Positions 17,777 to 26,179 of a DNA stretch of 39,275 bases are shown one piece after another. Within the stretch, counting starts at the first letter, position 1, and every line of letters begins with the position of its first letter. Below the pieces are notes generated by a model. It had not been told where the DNA came from and did not search any database. It saw nothing but the letters and a program-made list of their open reading frames with translations. The position numbers and the translations under genes were made by a program. The stretch is taken from assembly GCA_947177145.1 (NCBI GenBank), contig CAMWTL010000003.1:1-39275 (forward strand), in the 5' to 3' direction. The stretch is from an uncultured Porphyromonadaceae bacterium. Its GTDB lineage: Bacteria > Bacteroidota > Bacteroidia > Bacteroidales > Muribaculaceae.

Positions 17777-18538
17777 ATGGAAGATGAATTTATATATTGG
17801 CACCACCACACTCCGGTAGGAATCAAGGTGGAAGAGATAAGCGGAATGGAAAGCAAGTCCGGTAGAATCTGGGAAGCTATGGCTAAACAGATATATTGCG
17901 AGAACGGCCGTGACGGATATCGTGATTTAGGACACTTCGCTAACGGTGCGCCTTTCCTTTTCGGACAAACCACTCGCATCTCACTTACACACACTGATCA
18001 TCTCCTCGCCGTAGCCACACTTCCCAAAACGCCAGAAGCGAATTTAGCTCAATTCGCGCCACGAACTGCCCTGGGGATAGATGCCGAACGCACCAATCGT
18101 CAACAGGTGTTGAAAGTGCGCGACCGTTTTTTGTCTGATGCAGAAAAGGAGTTGATACCCGCTGAAGACATCGAAGCCAATATCATTGCTTGGACAGCCA
18201 AGGAAGCCTTGTATAAGGCAGCTATGACAGAAGGACTCGACCTTCGCACTGACATCATTATCCGTCAACTTCCGGAAATCGATCACAAGATGAATCTACC
18301 CGGTGCACCGGCTCCCATACTCGGTAAAGCCACCCTTCGCCTCCCAAATCCCAATATAGCTGTCACCTCTACTGCTGAAGAAACCACATCTCCGGATAGG
18401 AGTGTTCCCAAACACTTGGATAATAGCGTAACGGAACATGAGATGGAGCTATATAGCTACCTCAGTGAAGGTGAAACGGAAAGCTACATCGTCACCATAG
18501 CCTATTCCCCCAAGTGCGCCAAATTCGGCCGCCACTAA
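17777..18538 (+). CDS. 4'-phosphopantetheinyl transferase superfamily protein
   Basis: ALGIDAERTNR and IIAWTAKEALYKA match the PPTase signature (GIDxE...WxxKEAxxK). Confidence 0.88.
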   Translation: MEDEFIYWHHHTPVGIKVEEISGMESKSGRIWEAMAKQIYCENGRDGYRDLGHFANGAPFLFGQTTRISLTHTDHLLAVATLPKTPEANLAQFAPRTALGIDAERTNRQQVLKVRDRFLSDAEKELIPAEDIEANIIAWTAKEALYKAAMTEGLDLRTDIIIRQLPEIDHKMNLPGAPAPILGKATLRLPNPNIAVTSTAEETTSPDRSVPKHLDNSVTEHEMELYSYLSEGETESYIVTIAYSPKCAKFGRH

Positions 18539-18570
18539 TCCCAGTTTACTAAAACACCTCAACCTATAGA

Positions 18571-18605
18571 GCCATGGCATAGCAACTAAAAACCTATGCC
18601 ATGGC
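18571..18605. repeat. Perfect 12-bp inverted repeat, 11-nt spacer
   Basis: GCCATGGCATAG-caactaaaaac-CTATGCCATGGC. Confidence 0.9.
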
Positions 18606-18684
18606 ACTTATATTAGTATGGACTGGAATGAACTATTCGTTTGTGGGGGATGTTTTTATAATAGAGAAACACAAAACAATAGTT

Positions 18685-19200
18685 ATGAAAAAGTTAATAT
18701 TAATGTTGGTTGTGGCTGTTGCCGCAATCTCTAATGCATCAGCAATGAATCTGAAAGAAGCCTTTAATGCACTTTCCAATATCCAGAATGTGAATGTCGT
18801 GACCCCTGACTACAATTTGCCAATAGATGCCGACATCGTTCAGAACGGTCAACTCGCAGCCGGATATAATCTGAATAAGGAACAGATAGCAGAAGCCGGT
18901 ACTGCCGCTTATACAATCCTTAACCAAGTGCCTCTTACATCCATGGTCAACGGAGGTAACAACGGTGAGGTAGCCTCTTTTATTTACGCTATGCCGAATG
19001 ATTCCGGTTCAAACGATCTTTTGGTTGTGGCTATGAGCGGTTACAAGGGTTCAGTTGTATTCTTCTACACCACCGCTGACGATGCGTATGTATCTGCTAT
19101 CAAGTCGGCACCGCTCAAGATTGAAGGCAACTTCCTTAGTTTAGAGGCTAAGATGTCTGACGGCAACGAATTCAACATTATCCTTAGCAAAGCACGCTAA
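18685..19200 (+). CDS. Secreted hypothetical protein
   Basis: Signal peptide MKKLILMLVVAVAAISNASA from ATG 18685; the listed 18601 start lies inside the 18571-18605 hairpin. 171 aa. Confidence 0.75.
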   Translation: MKKLILMLVVAVAAISNASAMNLKEAFNALSNIQNVNVVTPDYNLPIDADIVQNGQLAAGYNLNKEQIAEAGTAAYTILNQVPLTSMVNGGNNGEVASFIYAMPNDSGSNDLLVVAMSGYKGSVVFFYTTADDAYVSAIKSAPLKIEGNFLSLEAKMSDGNEFNIILSKAR

Positions 19201-19245
19201 AGGGGTAATCCTGAATCAAAAGACTTATTCAAACCATTAGATTAA

Positions 19246-19284
19246 AATAGGGCAACGGATGGTATCCGCTGCCCTATTCTTTTT
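19246..19284. terminator. Terminator shared by convergent 18685-19200 (+) and 19289-19405 (-) genes
   Basis: AATAGGGCA-a-CGGAT-ggt-ATCCG-c-TGCCCTATT followed by CTTTTTT. Confidence 0.85.
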
Positions 19285-19288
19285 TAAA

Positions 19289-19405
19289 TCACTTCTTCTC
19301 ACCGCGAGGATGAGTCTGATTCCATTTCTTATATTCACGATGACCGATTATACTTCCGATAACCACACCGATGAAGGGAAGGATTACATAAATAGGAATA
19401 TTCAT
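19289..19405 (-). CDS. Small single-TM protein, 38 aa (absent from ORF track)
   Basis: ATG 19405 to TGA 19289: MNIPIYVILPFIGVVIGSIIGHREYKKWNQTHPRGEKK; own promoter-like elements and a terminator on the 3' side. Confidence 0.7.
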   Translation of the reverse strand: MNIPIYVILPFIGVVIGSIIGHREYKKWNQTHPRGEKK

Positions 19406-19431
19406 AACACTTTAAATTGATTTTACTGTCA

Positions 19432-19463
19432 CAAAATTAATAAATTTATCCTTATCCTACAAT
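19432..19463 (-). promoter_or_regulatory. Predicted promoter of the 38-aa small ORF (ATTG-N20-TAATTTTG on the minus strand)
   Basis: CAAAATTA 19432-19439 and CAAT 19460-19463 on plus; 20-bp spacer. Confidence 0.55.
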
Positions 19464-19608
19464 GGGCGTACACATTTTCTGTAGAAATACAATATAAGAT
19501 AAGGAGAACGGCTAAAAATATGCTCCAACCGAAAATTTTTAAGTAAGGAGATTCCTTTTTTTATATTTATTAACATTAGCCTGAAAGATTTTGGCAGAGG
19601 GGCAGCAT

Positions 19609-19616
19609 TAACTTTG
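19609..19616 (+). promoter_or_regulatory. Predicted -7 element (TAACTTTG) ahead of the 37-aa small ORF
   Basis: Exact TAnnTTTG match; nearest upstream TTTTGGCAG begins at 19589, giving a non-canonical spacer. Confidence 0.45.
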
Positions 19617-19725
19617 CAATGTCATCAGAAGAGATTGAGGGTCAACTTCAATTATGAAGCCCGACTTCAATTCTGATGCTGATTTGCCGTTAAAGCAAAA
19701 CGAAAAACATTTATTCTTTAACCAC

Positions 19726-19752
19726 GCGTCGGGTCGTTCTTTGGCCCGGCGC
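19726..19752 (+). other. 5'-leader hairpin just upstream of the 37-aa small ORF
   Basis: GCGTCGGGTC-GTTCTTT-GGCCCGGCGC: 10 pairs including two G-U, 7-nt loop, 16 nt before ATG 19769. Confidence 0.6.
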
Positions 19753-19768
19753 CTAAAAAAACAAAAGT

Positions 19769-19882
19769 ATGGAAACAGAAGAAGAACAAAAATCCAATCT
19801 CATTGGCAACCGACTTGCCATCTCTGCAATTTATGCACTCGGACTTGCCCTGATTCTCCTCCAGCTTCGTAGTCTTCTCTGA
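19769..19882 (+). CDS. Small single-TM protein, 37 aa (absent from ORF track)
   Basis: METEEEQKSNLIGNRLAISAIYALGLALILLQLRSLL: acidic N-terminus plus one hydrophobic helix; promoter-like element upstream and terminator downstream. Confidence 0.6.
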   Translation: METEEEQKSNLIGNRLAISAIYALGLALILLQLRSLL

Positions 19883-19918
19883 CCACAGTCGTCTGCCTCG
19901 ACCACAAGCTTACAATTG

Positions 19919-19959
19919 AAAAATGCGCCTGCCGAATCAACAACGGCAGACGCATTTTT
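19919..19959. terminator. Bidirectional terminator between the 37-aa ORF and the Bax-inhibitor-1 gene
   Basis: AAAAATGCGcCTGCCG-AATCAACAA-CGGCAGaCGCATTTTT; one mismatch; A-run on one side and T-run on the other. Confidence 0.9.
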
Positions 19960-20003
19960 ATATTACAAATAATGTAATTAAACCAACTTTAAGAGCTTTT
20001 CCA

Positions 20004-20723
20004 TCAATCGCGGCTTCCACCGAATATGCGGAGAAGGAAGAGGAACAGATTGATGAAGTCAAGATAGAGGTTGAGAGCACCCATTGTAGCGAGCTTGTCA
20101 GCAAGTGCCGGATCAAGGTTGGCAGCTGCAAGACGTTTAACTTGCTGAGTATCCCAAGCTGTAAGACCTGTGAAAATCAACACACCCACGATTGAGATAA
20201 TCCACTCCATTGTGCTGTTTGCCCAGAAGATGTTGACAACGCTGGCAATGATAAGGCCGAAAAGAGCCATAATCAGGTAGGTGCCCATCTTAGAGAGGTC
20301 TGACTTAGTGAAGTAGCCATATACCGACATCGCACCGAATGTGCCGGCTGTGATGAAGAAGGTATAGACGATGGTGCCCATACGGTAAACCAAGAAAATC
20401 GGAGCCAACCATACGCCCATAATAGCTGAGAATACGCAGAACATCACAAGACATGCTCCGGTAGACATACGGGTCATACGTGCCGGAAGAATCCAAGCCA
20501 TAGCAAGCATTGCTATGAAAAGACCCCAGAACACTATCTTACTTCCAAAGATGAAGCTGATAGCCGCCGGACTTGACGCCACACCGAGCGCACAGAAAGC
20601 GGAAATGAGAAGACCGATGAACATACGCACATAGACGCGCTTCATCACTGAGTTGGTCTGGCTGACCACTGCACCCTGCCCGTAGTAGGGAGGAGGCGTT
20701 ACGTTTGAATTTCTGTAATCCAT
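20004..20723 (-). CDS. Bax inhibitor-1/YccA family membrane protein
   Basis: Seven-TM UPF0005 pattern: VYVRMFIGLLISAFCALGVA ... IFTGLTAWDTQQVKRLA ... ALNLYLDFINLFLFLLRIFGG. Confidence 0.9.
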   Translation of the reverse strand: MDYRNSNVTPPPYYGQGAVVSQTNSVMKRVYVRMFIGLLISAFCALGVASSPAAISFIFGSKIVFWGLFIAMLAMAWILPARMTRMSTGACLVMFCVFSAIMGVWLAPIFLVYRMGTIVYTFFITAGTFGAMSVYGYFTKSDLSKMGTYLIMALFGLIIASVVNIFWANSTMEWIISIVGVLIFTGLTAWDTQQVKRLAAANLDPALADKLATMGALNLYLDFINLFLFLLRIFGGSRD

Positions 20724-20958
20724 ATCGTGTTATTTTGTTTGATTTCTTTTATCTCCATGTCACGACCATAAACTTAATCCACAATCACATTCCGGCAAAA
20801 AAACCTATAGGATATGGGTTAATAATGGAACCGTAACTATTATATAGACAACAAATCCCATGCCGAGTTTATTGTGTCGCCTATATTTAAGCTTTTAAAT
20901 ACCTTTTACTATGAATAATTCCGAAAAATCGAACATTTCACAGCAGCATACGAATGAC

Positions 20959-22737
20959 TTACATTCTTTCCGGCATTTCCATACCAAGCAGCCCCACACC
21001 GGCTTTCAGTGTGCGTGCCACAACTGCCGACAGAAGCAAACGCAGCTGTTTCACATCCTCATTCTCCTCTTTGAGTATTGAGTAATCGTGATAGAACTGG
21101 TTGTATTCCTTGGCAAGGTCATAGCAGTAGTTGGCTATCAACGCAGGTGAATAGCTGCGTCCCGCCTCCTCAACCACACTCTTGAAGTCTGCCACTTTCT
21201 GAATAAGTGTCGACTCCTTCTCGTTAGGCTCTGCCTTGGGCATCATATCCATATCTACCCCACCTGCTTTGCGGAGCACTGAGCGGATACGTGCATAGGT
21301 GTATTGGAGGAACGGACCGGTATTGCCGTTAAAGTCTATAGACTCTTTCGGATTGAAGAGCATATTCTTCTTGGGGTCTACTTTCAAAAGAAAATACTTC
21401 AATGCGCCCAGACCCACCATACGTGCCACCTCAGCAGCCTCCTCGGCAGGCATATCGGCAAAACGGTCGGCAGACATCTCTTTCGCATCAGCCACCATCT
21501 TGTCAAGGAGATCGTCGGCGTCAACAACGGTGCCTTCGCGAGATTTCATCTTACCCTCCGGCAGCTCCACCATACCATAAGAGAAATGGGTAAGGTCTTT
21601 GCCCCACTTGAAACCAAGCTTATCTAAAAGCAAAGAGAGCACTTGGAAATGATAGTTCTGCTCGTTGCCCACCACATAGATCATCTTATCTATGGGATAA
21701 TCCTGATAACGTAGCTTGGCAGTGCCTATGTCCTGGGTCATATATACCGAAGTACCGTCAGCACGGAGCAGAAGCTTATGGTCAAGACCGTCCCCTGTAA
21801 GGTCAGCCCATACCGAGCCGTCATCCTTACGGTACATTATACCTTTTTCTATGCCGCCGAGTACAAGGTCTTTGCCTTCAAGGTAGGTATCACTCTCATA
21901 ATATATCTTGTCGAAATCTACGCCGAGACGCTTATAGGTCTCGTCGAAGCCATCGTATACCCAGCCGTTCATTGTCTTCCACAATTCACGTACCTCAGGA
22001 TCGCCCGCCTCCCACTTACGAAGCATCTCACGCGCCTCAAGCATAAGGGGAGCATTAGCCTTAGCCTCATCCTCGGTCATGTTCTCCTTCTCCATCAGCT
22101 CCTTCACCTGCTCACGATAGTGTCTGTCAAAAGCCACGTAGAAATCGCCTATCAGGTGGTCGCCCTTCTTTCCGGATGACTCAGGTGTCACATCGTTGCC
22201 CCATTTCTGCCAAGCCAACATCGACTTGCAGATGTGTATGCCACGGTCGTTGACAATATTTGTCTTGACAACCTTATGACCGTTGGCTGCCAAGATACAA
22301 GAAAGAGAATAGCCCAAAAGGTTGTTGCGCACGTGTCCCAAATGGAGAGGCTTGTTAGTATTGGGCGAGGAATACTCCACCATCACAAGGTCGGAGTTCT
22401 CATCCGCAGCCTTGATGCCATAATTCGGATCTTCAGCTATCGAATGAAGCACCGTGAGCCAGAATGTAGGATTCACAGAAAGGTTAAGAAAACCTTTCAC
22501 CACATTATACTTCTCAACAGCCGGCTCATTCTTCACAAGCCACTCGCCGATTTCGGCGCCTGTGACTTCCGGCGACTTATGCGACGCTTTAAGCCACGGG
22601 AATACCACAATTGTGAGATTCCCCTCAAACTCCTTCCTTGTCTGCTGCGGCACTATCTTTTCAGGCGCCACATCTATCCCATATAGTTCTTTCAGGGCAT
22701 TCGACACCGCCCTGCTGATAATGGTTTCTACTGTCAT
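20959..22737 (-). CDS. argS: Arginyl-tRNA synthetase
   Basis: VEYSSPNTNKPLHLGHVRNNLLG, VYMTQDIGTAKLRYQDY, FSYGMVELPEGKMKSREGTVVDADDLLD, C-terminal DALR domain ending GLLGMEMPERM. Confidence 0.98.
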   Translation of the reverse strand: MTVETIISRAVSNALKELYGIDVAPEKIVPQQTRKEFEGNLTIVVFPWLKASHKSPEVTGAEIGEWLVKNEPAVEKYNVVKGFLNLSVNPTFWLTVLHSIAEDPNYGIKAADENSDLVMVEYSSPNTNKPLHLGHVRNNLLGYSLSCILAANGHKVVKTNIVNDRGIHICKSMLAWQKWGNDVTPESSGKKGDHLIGDFYVAFDRHYREQVKELMEKENMTEDEAKANAPLMLEAREMLRKWEAGDPEVRELWKTMNGWVYDGFDETYKRLGVDFDKIYYESDTYLEGKDLVLGGIEKGIMYRKDDGSVWADLTGDGLDHKLLLRADGTSVYMTQDIGTAKLRYQDYPIDKMIYVVGNEQNYHFQVLSLLLDKLGFKWGKDLTHFSYGMVELPEGKMKSREGTVVDADDLLDKMVADAKEMSADRFADMPAEEAAEVARMVGLGALKYFLLKVDPKKNMLFNPKESIDFNGNTGPFLQYTYARIRSVLRKAGGVDMDMMPKAEPNEKESTLIQKVADFKSVVEEAGRSYSPALIANYCYDLAKEYNQFYHDYSILKEENEDVKQLRLLLSAVVARTLKAGVGLLGMEMPERM

Positions 22738-22874
22738 TGTCGTATGGATATTTTACCTCTGCAAAATTAGCAAATTTTCCATTAAATCACAAACTGAACA
22801 CCCACTACGTCAACAATAATCCGTATCTGTACCCGTTCCTCACAGCGTCACACCCTCATTGCCTCGGCTTTCGC

Positions 22875-23138
22875 TCAGTTGCCAAGCTCCGGAGCCGGCT
22901 TGAACTTGACTGTCCTTCGAGCTGCAATAGTGATTTTCTCCTTGGTGCGCGGATTAATACCTACACGCTCGGGTTTCTCCATCACTGAGAATGTGCCGAA
23001 ACCAATCAATTGTACCTTATCGTCGTTGGCAAGTGCTTCCTCTATAGCCACCAGACACGCATCAAGTGCAGCCTTGGCAGCCACCTTATTCAATCCCGCT
23101 TTTTCTGCGATCTCATTCGCAAGTTCTGTCTTGTTCAT
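22875..23138 (-). CDS. hup: HU family DNA-binding protein
   Basis: MNKTELANEIAEKAGLNKVAAKAALDACLVAIEEALANDDKVQLIGFGTFSVMEKPERVGINPRTKEKITIAARRTVKFKPAPEL. Confidence 0.95.
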   Translation of the reverse strand: MNKTELANEIAEKAGLNKVAAKAALDACLVAIEEALANDDKVQLIGFGTFSVMEKPERVGINPRTKEKITIAARRTVKFKPAPELGN

Positions 23139-23377
23139 ATTTCATTTCAATTTAATTTCACCTTAACTATCTCCCACTCCCCTTTTATCTCCCCAATAAT
23201 CCTAACCCATAACCACTACTCCCTAAACACTACACACACTAATTTCCAACAAATATATCCTTTAAAAAGCTTATAAAGACTGTTCTTTTTTCACTTTTTT
23301 AGCTTATTTTACCAAGATATAATACCCCTCAGCCCTAAATAATCCGCTCATCAGCCTAAATAATCAAAGAGTTTTGT

Positions 23378-23385
23378 TAATTTTG
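23378..23385 (+). promoter_or_regulatory. Predicted -7 element (TAATTTTG) of the rhomboid operon
   Basis: Exact TAnnTTTG match 31 nt before ATG 23416, so the listed 23374 start would lie at or before the transcription start. Confidence 0.5.
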
Positions 23386-23415
23386 CAACATATTTGCAAA
23401 TATATACATACAACA

Positions 23416-24183
23416 ATGTCTGGAAATAGATTCAGCAGTTTTGTGGCTTCGATTCCTCCGGTCACAAAAAACTTAATCATCATCAACCTAATAATATGGG
23501 TAGCCGAGGCTTTGTTCCCACGCTTTGCCTCGTTCATAGTGCATCACCTTGGGCTGCACTATGTGCCTGCCACCGAATTTAATCCGGTTCAGCTGATCAC
23601 CTATCTGTTCATTCATGCTGAGTCGACTCCATTGCATGTGCTGTTTAATATGTTCACCCTGCTTATGTTCGGTGTGATTCTTGAGCGTGTATGGGGGTCA
23701 AAACGCTTCTTCATCTTCTATTTCGTTTGCGGTGTAGGCGCGGCTCTCGTCCAGGAGTTGGTCTGGAGCCTGACTTGGATGAATGACTATATCGGCATCC
23801 TTGCACGCCAAAACGGTCTGACCGCCGACACCGTGCGTGAAATTGTGCATCGCGAATTGGCTGCGGGCGACCCTGAACTTCTGTCGGCAATGTCAATGAT
23901 GAAAAACAGTCTGGTCACAATCGGTGCCTCCGGTGCGGTGTTTGGTGTGATAATGGGCTTTGCCATGGTCTTCCCCGATCGCCCTATGTATGTCATGTTT
24001 ATCCCCATACCTATAAAAGCAAAATACCTGATGATTTTCTACGGTGTGCTTGAGTTCTTCTTAGGTGTGGCGGAAATTGATATGGTGGCACACTTCGCTC
24101 ACCTTGGCGGTATGCTTTTCGGACTCGTGTTGTTACTGTATTGGAAAAAGAAAGGGACACTCTACAGTGGAGGATTTTATTAA
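23416..24183 (+). CDS. Rhomboid family intramembrane serine protease (first of tandem pair)
   Basis: HVLFNMFTLLMFG, catalytic GASGAVFG, HFAHLGGMLFG; ATG 23416 (MSGNRFSSFVASIPP). Confidence 0.93.
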   Translation: MSGNRFSSFVASIPPVTKNLIIINLIIWVAEALFPRFASFIVHHLGLHYVPATEFNPVQLITYLFIHAESTPLHVLFNMFTLLMFGVILERVWGSKRFFIFYFVCGVGAALVQELVWSLTWMNDYIGILARQNGLTADTVREIVHRELAAGDPELLSAMSMMKNSLVTIGASGAVFGVIMGFAMVFPDRPMYVMFIPIPIKAKYLMIFYGVLEFFLGVAEIDMVAHFAHLGGMLFGLVLLLYWKKKGTLYSGGFY

Positions 24184-25042
24184 GTCATTCAAACGCTACT
24201 GTGGCGGTTCAAGCGTTCTTGCCGGTCTTATCGGGAGCAACCTCCTCATCTTCTTGGGTGTCTGGATAGTTATACTCATCGGTAGGCAGTTCGGTCTTGA
24301 GGGCAATTTCACTATGCCCTGGCTATGCGTATCCTCCAATCCGGATGTGGTGCTTTTCCATCCATGGACCCTGCTCACCTATATGGTGATACAATATGAT
24401 TTTATCCATCTCCTCTTCAATGTGTTATGGCTATTTTGGTTTGGGGTCTTCATACCCTTTCAGGTGTCTGAGAAGCAACGTCTGCTGCTCTACGCGGGGG
24501 GCGGCTTTGCAGGAGCCCTACTCTATGTATGTGTCAACCTTATCTGGCACGACTCTGTGGTGCCGGGAGGGTATCTATGCGGTGCCTCAGCAGCAGTATT
24601 GGCAATAATGACAGCTGTGGCAATCTGGTCACCGCGTCGTGAAGTGCGGCTGTTCTTGATCGGCTCCGTACAGCTCAAATGGGTTGCCTTAGGCTGTATG
24701 GTGCTTACCTTCTTAGGACTCAACGGCGGTTCGGGAGCGGCTCAAAGCGCCCATATCGGCGGCGTGCTATTCGGAGCGTTGTTCGCATTGGCTACAGCAC
24801 GACATTTCGCAAAGCATCCCCGGGCTAACACATCATCTGCTGCACATGCGCCACAGAGAAAAGTAAGGATCCATGTGCGCCGAAACGGTAAGGCAGTGGC
24901 TGAGGCAGCTGCCAACCGCCTCAACGACGAGGGGCGTCTCGACCAGCTTCTCGATAAGATCAGGCTCTCCGGCTATTCCTCACTCACTGCCGGAGAACGA
25001 AACGAACTCAATCTGCTGTCTCAGCGACTTGATAAAAAATAA
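24167..25042 (+). CDS. Rhomboid family intramembrane serine protease (second of tandem pair), probable GTG start
   Basis: HLLFNVLWLFWFG, CGASAAVLAIM, SAHIGGVLFGAL; start at GTG 24167 overlaps the upstream stop. The listed 24065 start adds a non-rhomboid N-terminus. Confidence 0.88.
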   Translation: MEDFIKSFKRYCGGSSVLAGLIGSNLLIFLGVWIVILIGRQFGLEGNFTMPWLCVSSNPDVVLFHPWTLLTYMVIQYDFIHLLFNVLWLFWFGVFIPFQVSEKQRLLLYAGGGFAGALLYVCVNLIWHDSVVPGGYLCGASAAVLAIMTAVAIWSPRREVRLFLIGSVQLKWVALGCMVLTFLGLNGGSGAAQSAHIGGVLFGALFALATARHFAKHPRANTSSAAHAPQRKVRIHVRRNGKAVAEAAANRLNDEGRLDQLLDKIRLSGYSSLTAGERNELNLLSQRLDKK

Positions 25043-25048
25043 TTTGAA

Positions 25049-26158
25049 ATGAAACTTCCTGTCATTACTCCGATGTTCCGTATGGCAATGCGCATTGTAT
25101 CCATTGTCGTGTGGCTACTGACCATAATATCGGCTTACGGAGGCAAGGTAAATCCTGATTTCCTCACCATTCCCGCCGTGCTCTGCCTTGCCCTACCTTG
25201 GCTGGCTATACTTTCCGGTCTGTTGATAATCTATTGGGTATGTGCCCAACGCTTCATCTTCTCCGCACTCGGTGTGCTGACCATCGTGGCTTGTTCCGGT
25301 CCCCTCGCTCTTGCTTTTCCTCTTAACACATCAAAAGCCCCGACTCCGGGCAAACAGACTTTCAAAATAATCTCCTGGAATGTGCTCCACACCGACGACA
25401 TCCGTAAATCCGACTATCCCGGCAATCGTGCCGTAGAGTATATGATTGAATCGGGAGCCGATATAATATGTATGGCTGAACTTAACAACTTCAGTTCAGC
25501 AGAACTGAAAAAAGCCACACCTACCCAGATTGACAGTCTGATAAGGCTCTACCCTTTCCGTGCGGGGCTCTCCTCCACCGACATCAAGATCATGTCGAAA
25601 TATCCTGTCGACCGCACAGGGCTCTCTTATGTGAGCCAGACCGGACATCACCGTTTTGATTTCTTCAAAGTGCATTTCCCCGGAGGGAATAAGCTCGACA
25701 TTGCAATGGTTCATCTCTATTCTTACGATCTCTCCGAACAGGAAAGAAATGTAATGAAAGATATGAAGACCGTAGGCGGCGCAAAGTCGAGTGTAAAGGA
25801 ACTGAAAGGCGCTATACGCTCCAAACTCTCAAACGCTTTCATCCAACGAGCCGGAAACGCTGAGGAACTAAGGGCTGCAATCAACGAGATACGTCCATCC
25901 GCACCTCTGATTGTATGCGGCGACTTTAACGATGTCCCTGCCTCATGGGCATACAATCTCATTAAGGGGGACGATATGCGCGACGCATATGCCGAAACCA
26001 ATTTCGGACCGACCTGGACATATAACCTGCATATGTTCTACTTCCACATCGACCAGATGCTCTATCGAGGTAATCTGAAAGCCCTGAGTTTGAAAGTAGG
26101 CAAAATAAATACCTCCGACCATTATCCCCTCATCGGAGAATTCGAATTCACCAAATAA
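25049..26158 (+). CDS. Endonuclease/exonuclease/phosphatase (EEP) family protein with N-terminal TM helices
   Basis: FKIISWNVLHTDD, DIICMAELNNF, LIVCGDFNDVPASWAYNLI, TSDHYPLIGEFEF. Confidence 0.9.
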   Translation: MKLPVITPMFRMAMRIVSIVVWLLTIISAYGGKVNPDFLTIPAVLCLALPWLAILSGLLIIYWVCAQRFIFSALGVLTIVACSGPLALAFPLNTSKAPTPGKQTFKIISWNVLHTDDIRKSDYPGNRAVEYMIESGADIICMAELNNFSSAELKKATPTQIDSLIRLYPFRAGLSSTDIKIMSKYPVDRTGLSYVSQTGHHRFDFFKVHFPGGNKLDIAMVHLYSYDLSEQERNVMKDMKTVGGAKSSVKELKGAIRSKLSNAFIQRAGNAEELRAAINEIRPSAPLIVCGDFNDVPASWAYNLIKGDDMRDAYAETNFGPTWTYNLHMFYFHIDQMLYRGNLKALSLKVGKINTSDHYPLIGEFEFTK

Positions 26159-26179
26159 CCCTAAACCATCAACCAAAAT

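Noticed and set aside
19589-19618. Sigma-54 promoter (TGGC...TTGCA)
   Set aside because: GG to GC spacing is about 23 bp rather than the 10-12 bp required for -24/-12.
19654-19872. 72-aa plus ORF overlapping the 37-aa small ORF in another frame
   Set aside because: Second half is an R/C/P-rich out-of-frame reading of the membrane peptide; less protein-like. Kept as uncertain because it is the first ATG after the predicted promoter.
19923-20195. 90-aa plus ORF
   Set aside because: Starts inside the terminator hairpin and runs antisense to the Bax-inhibitor-1 gene.
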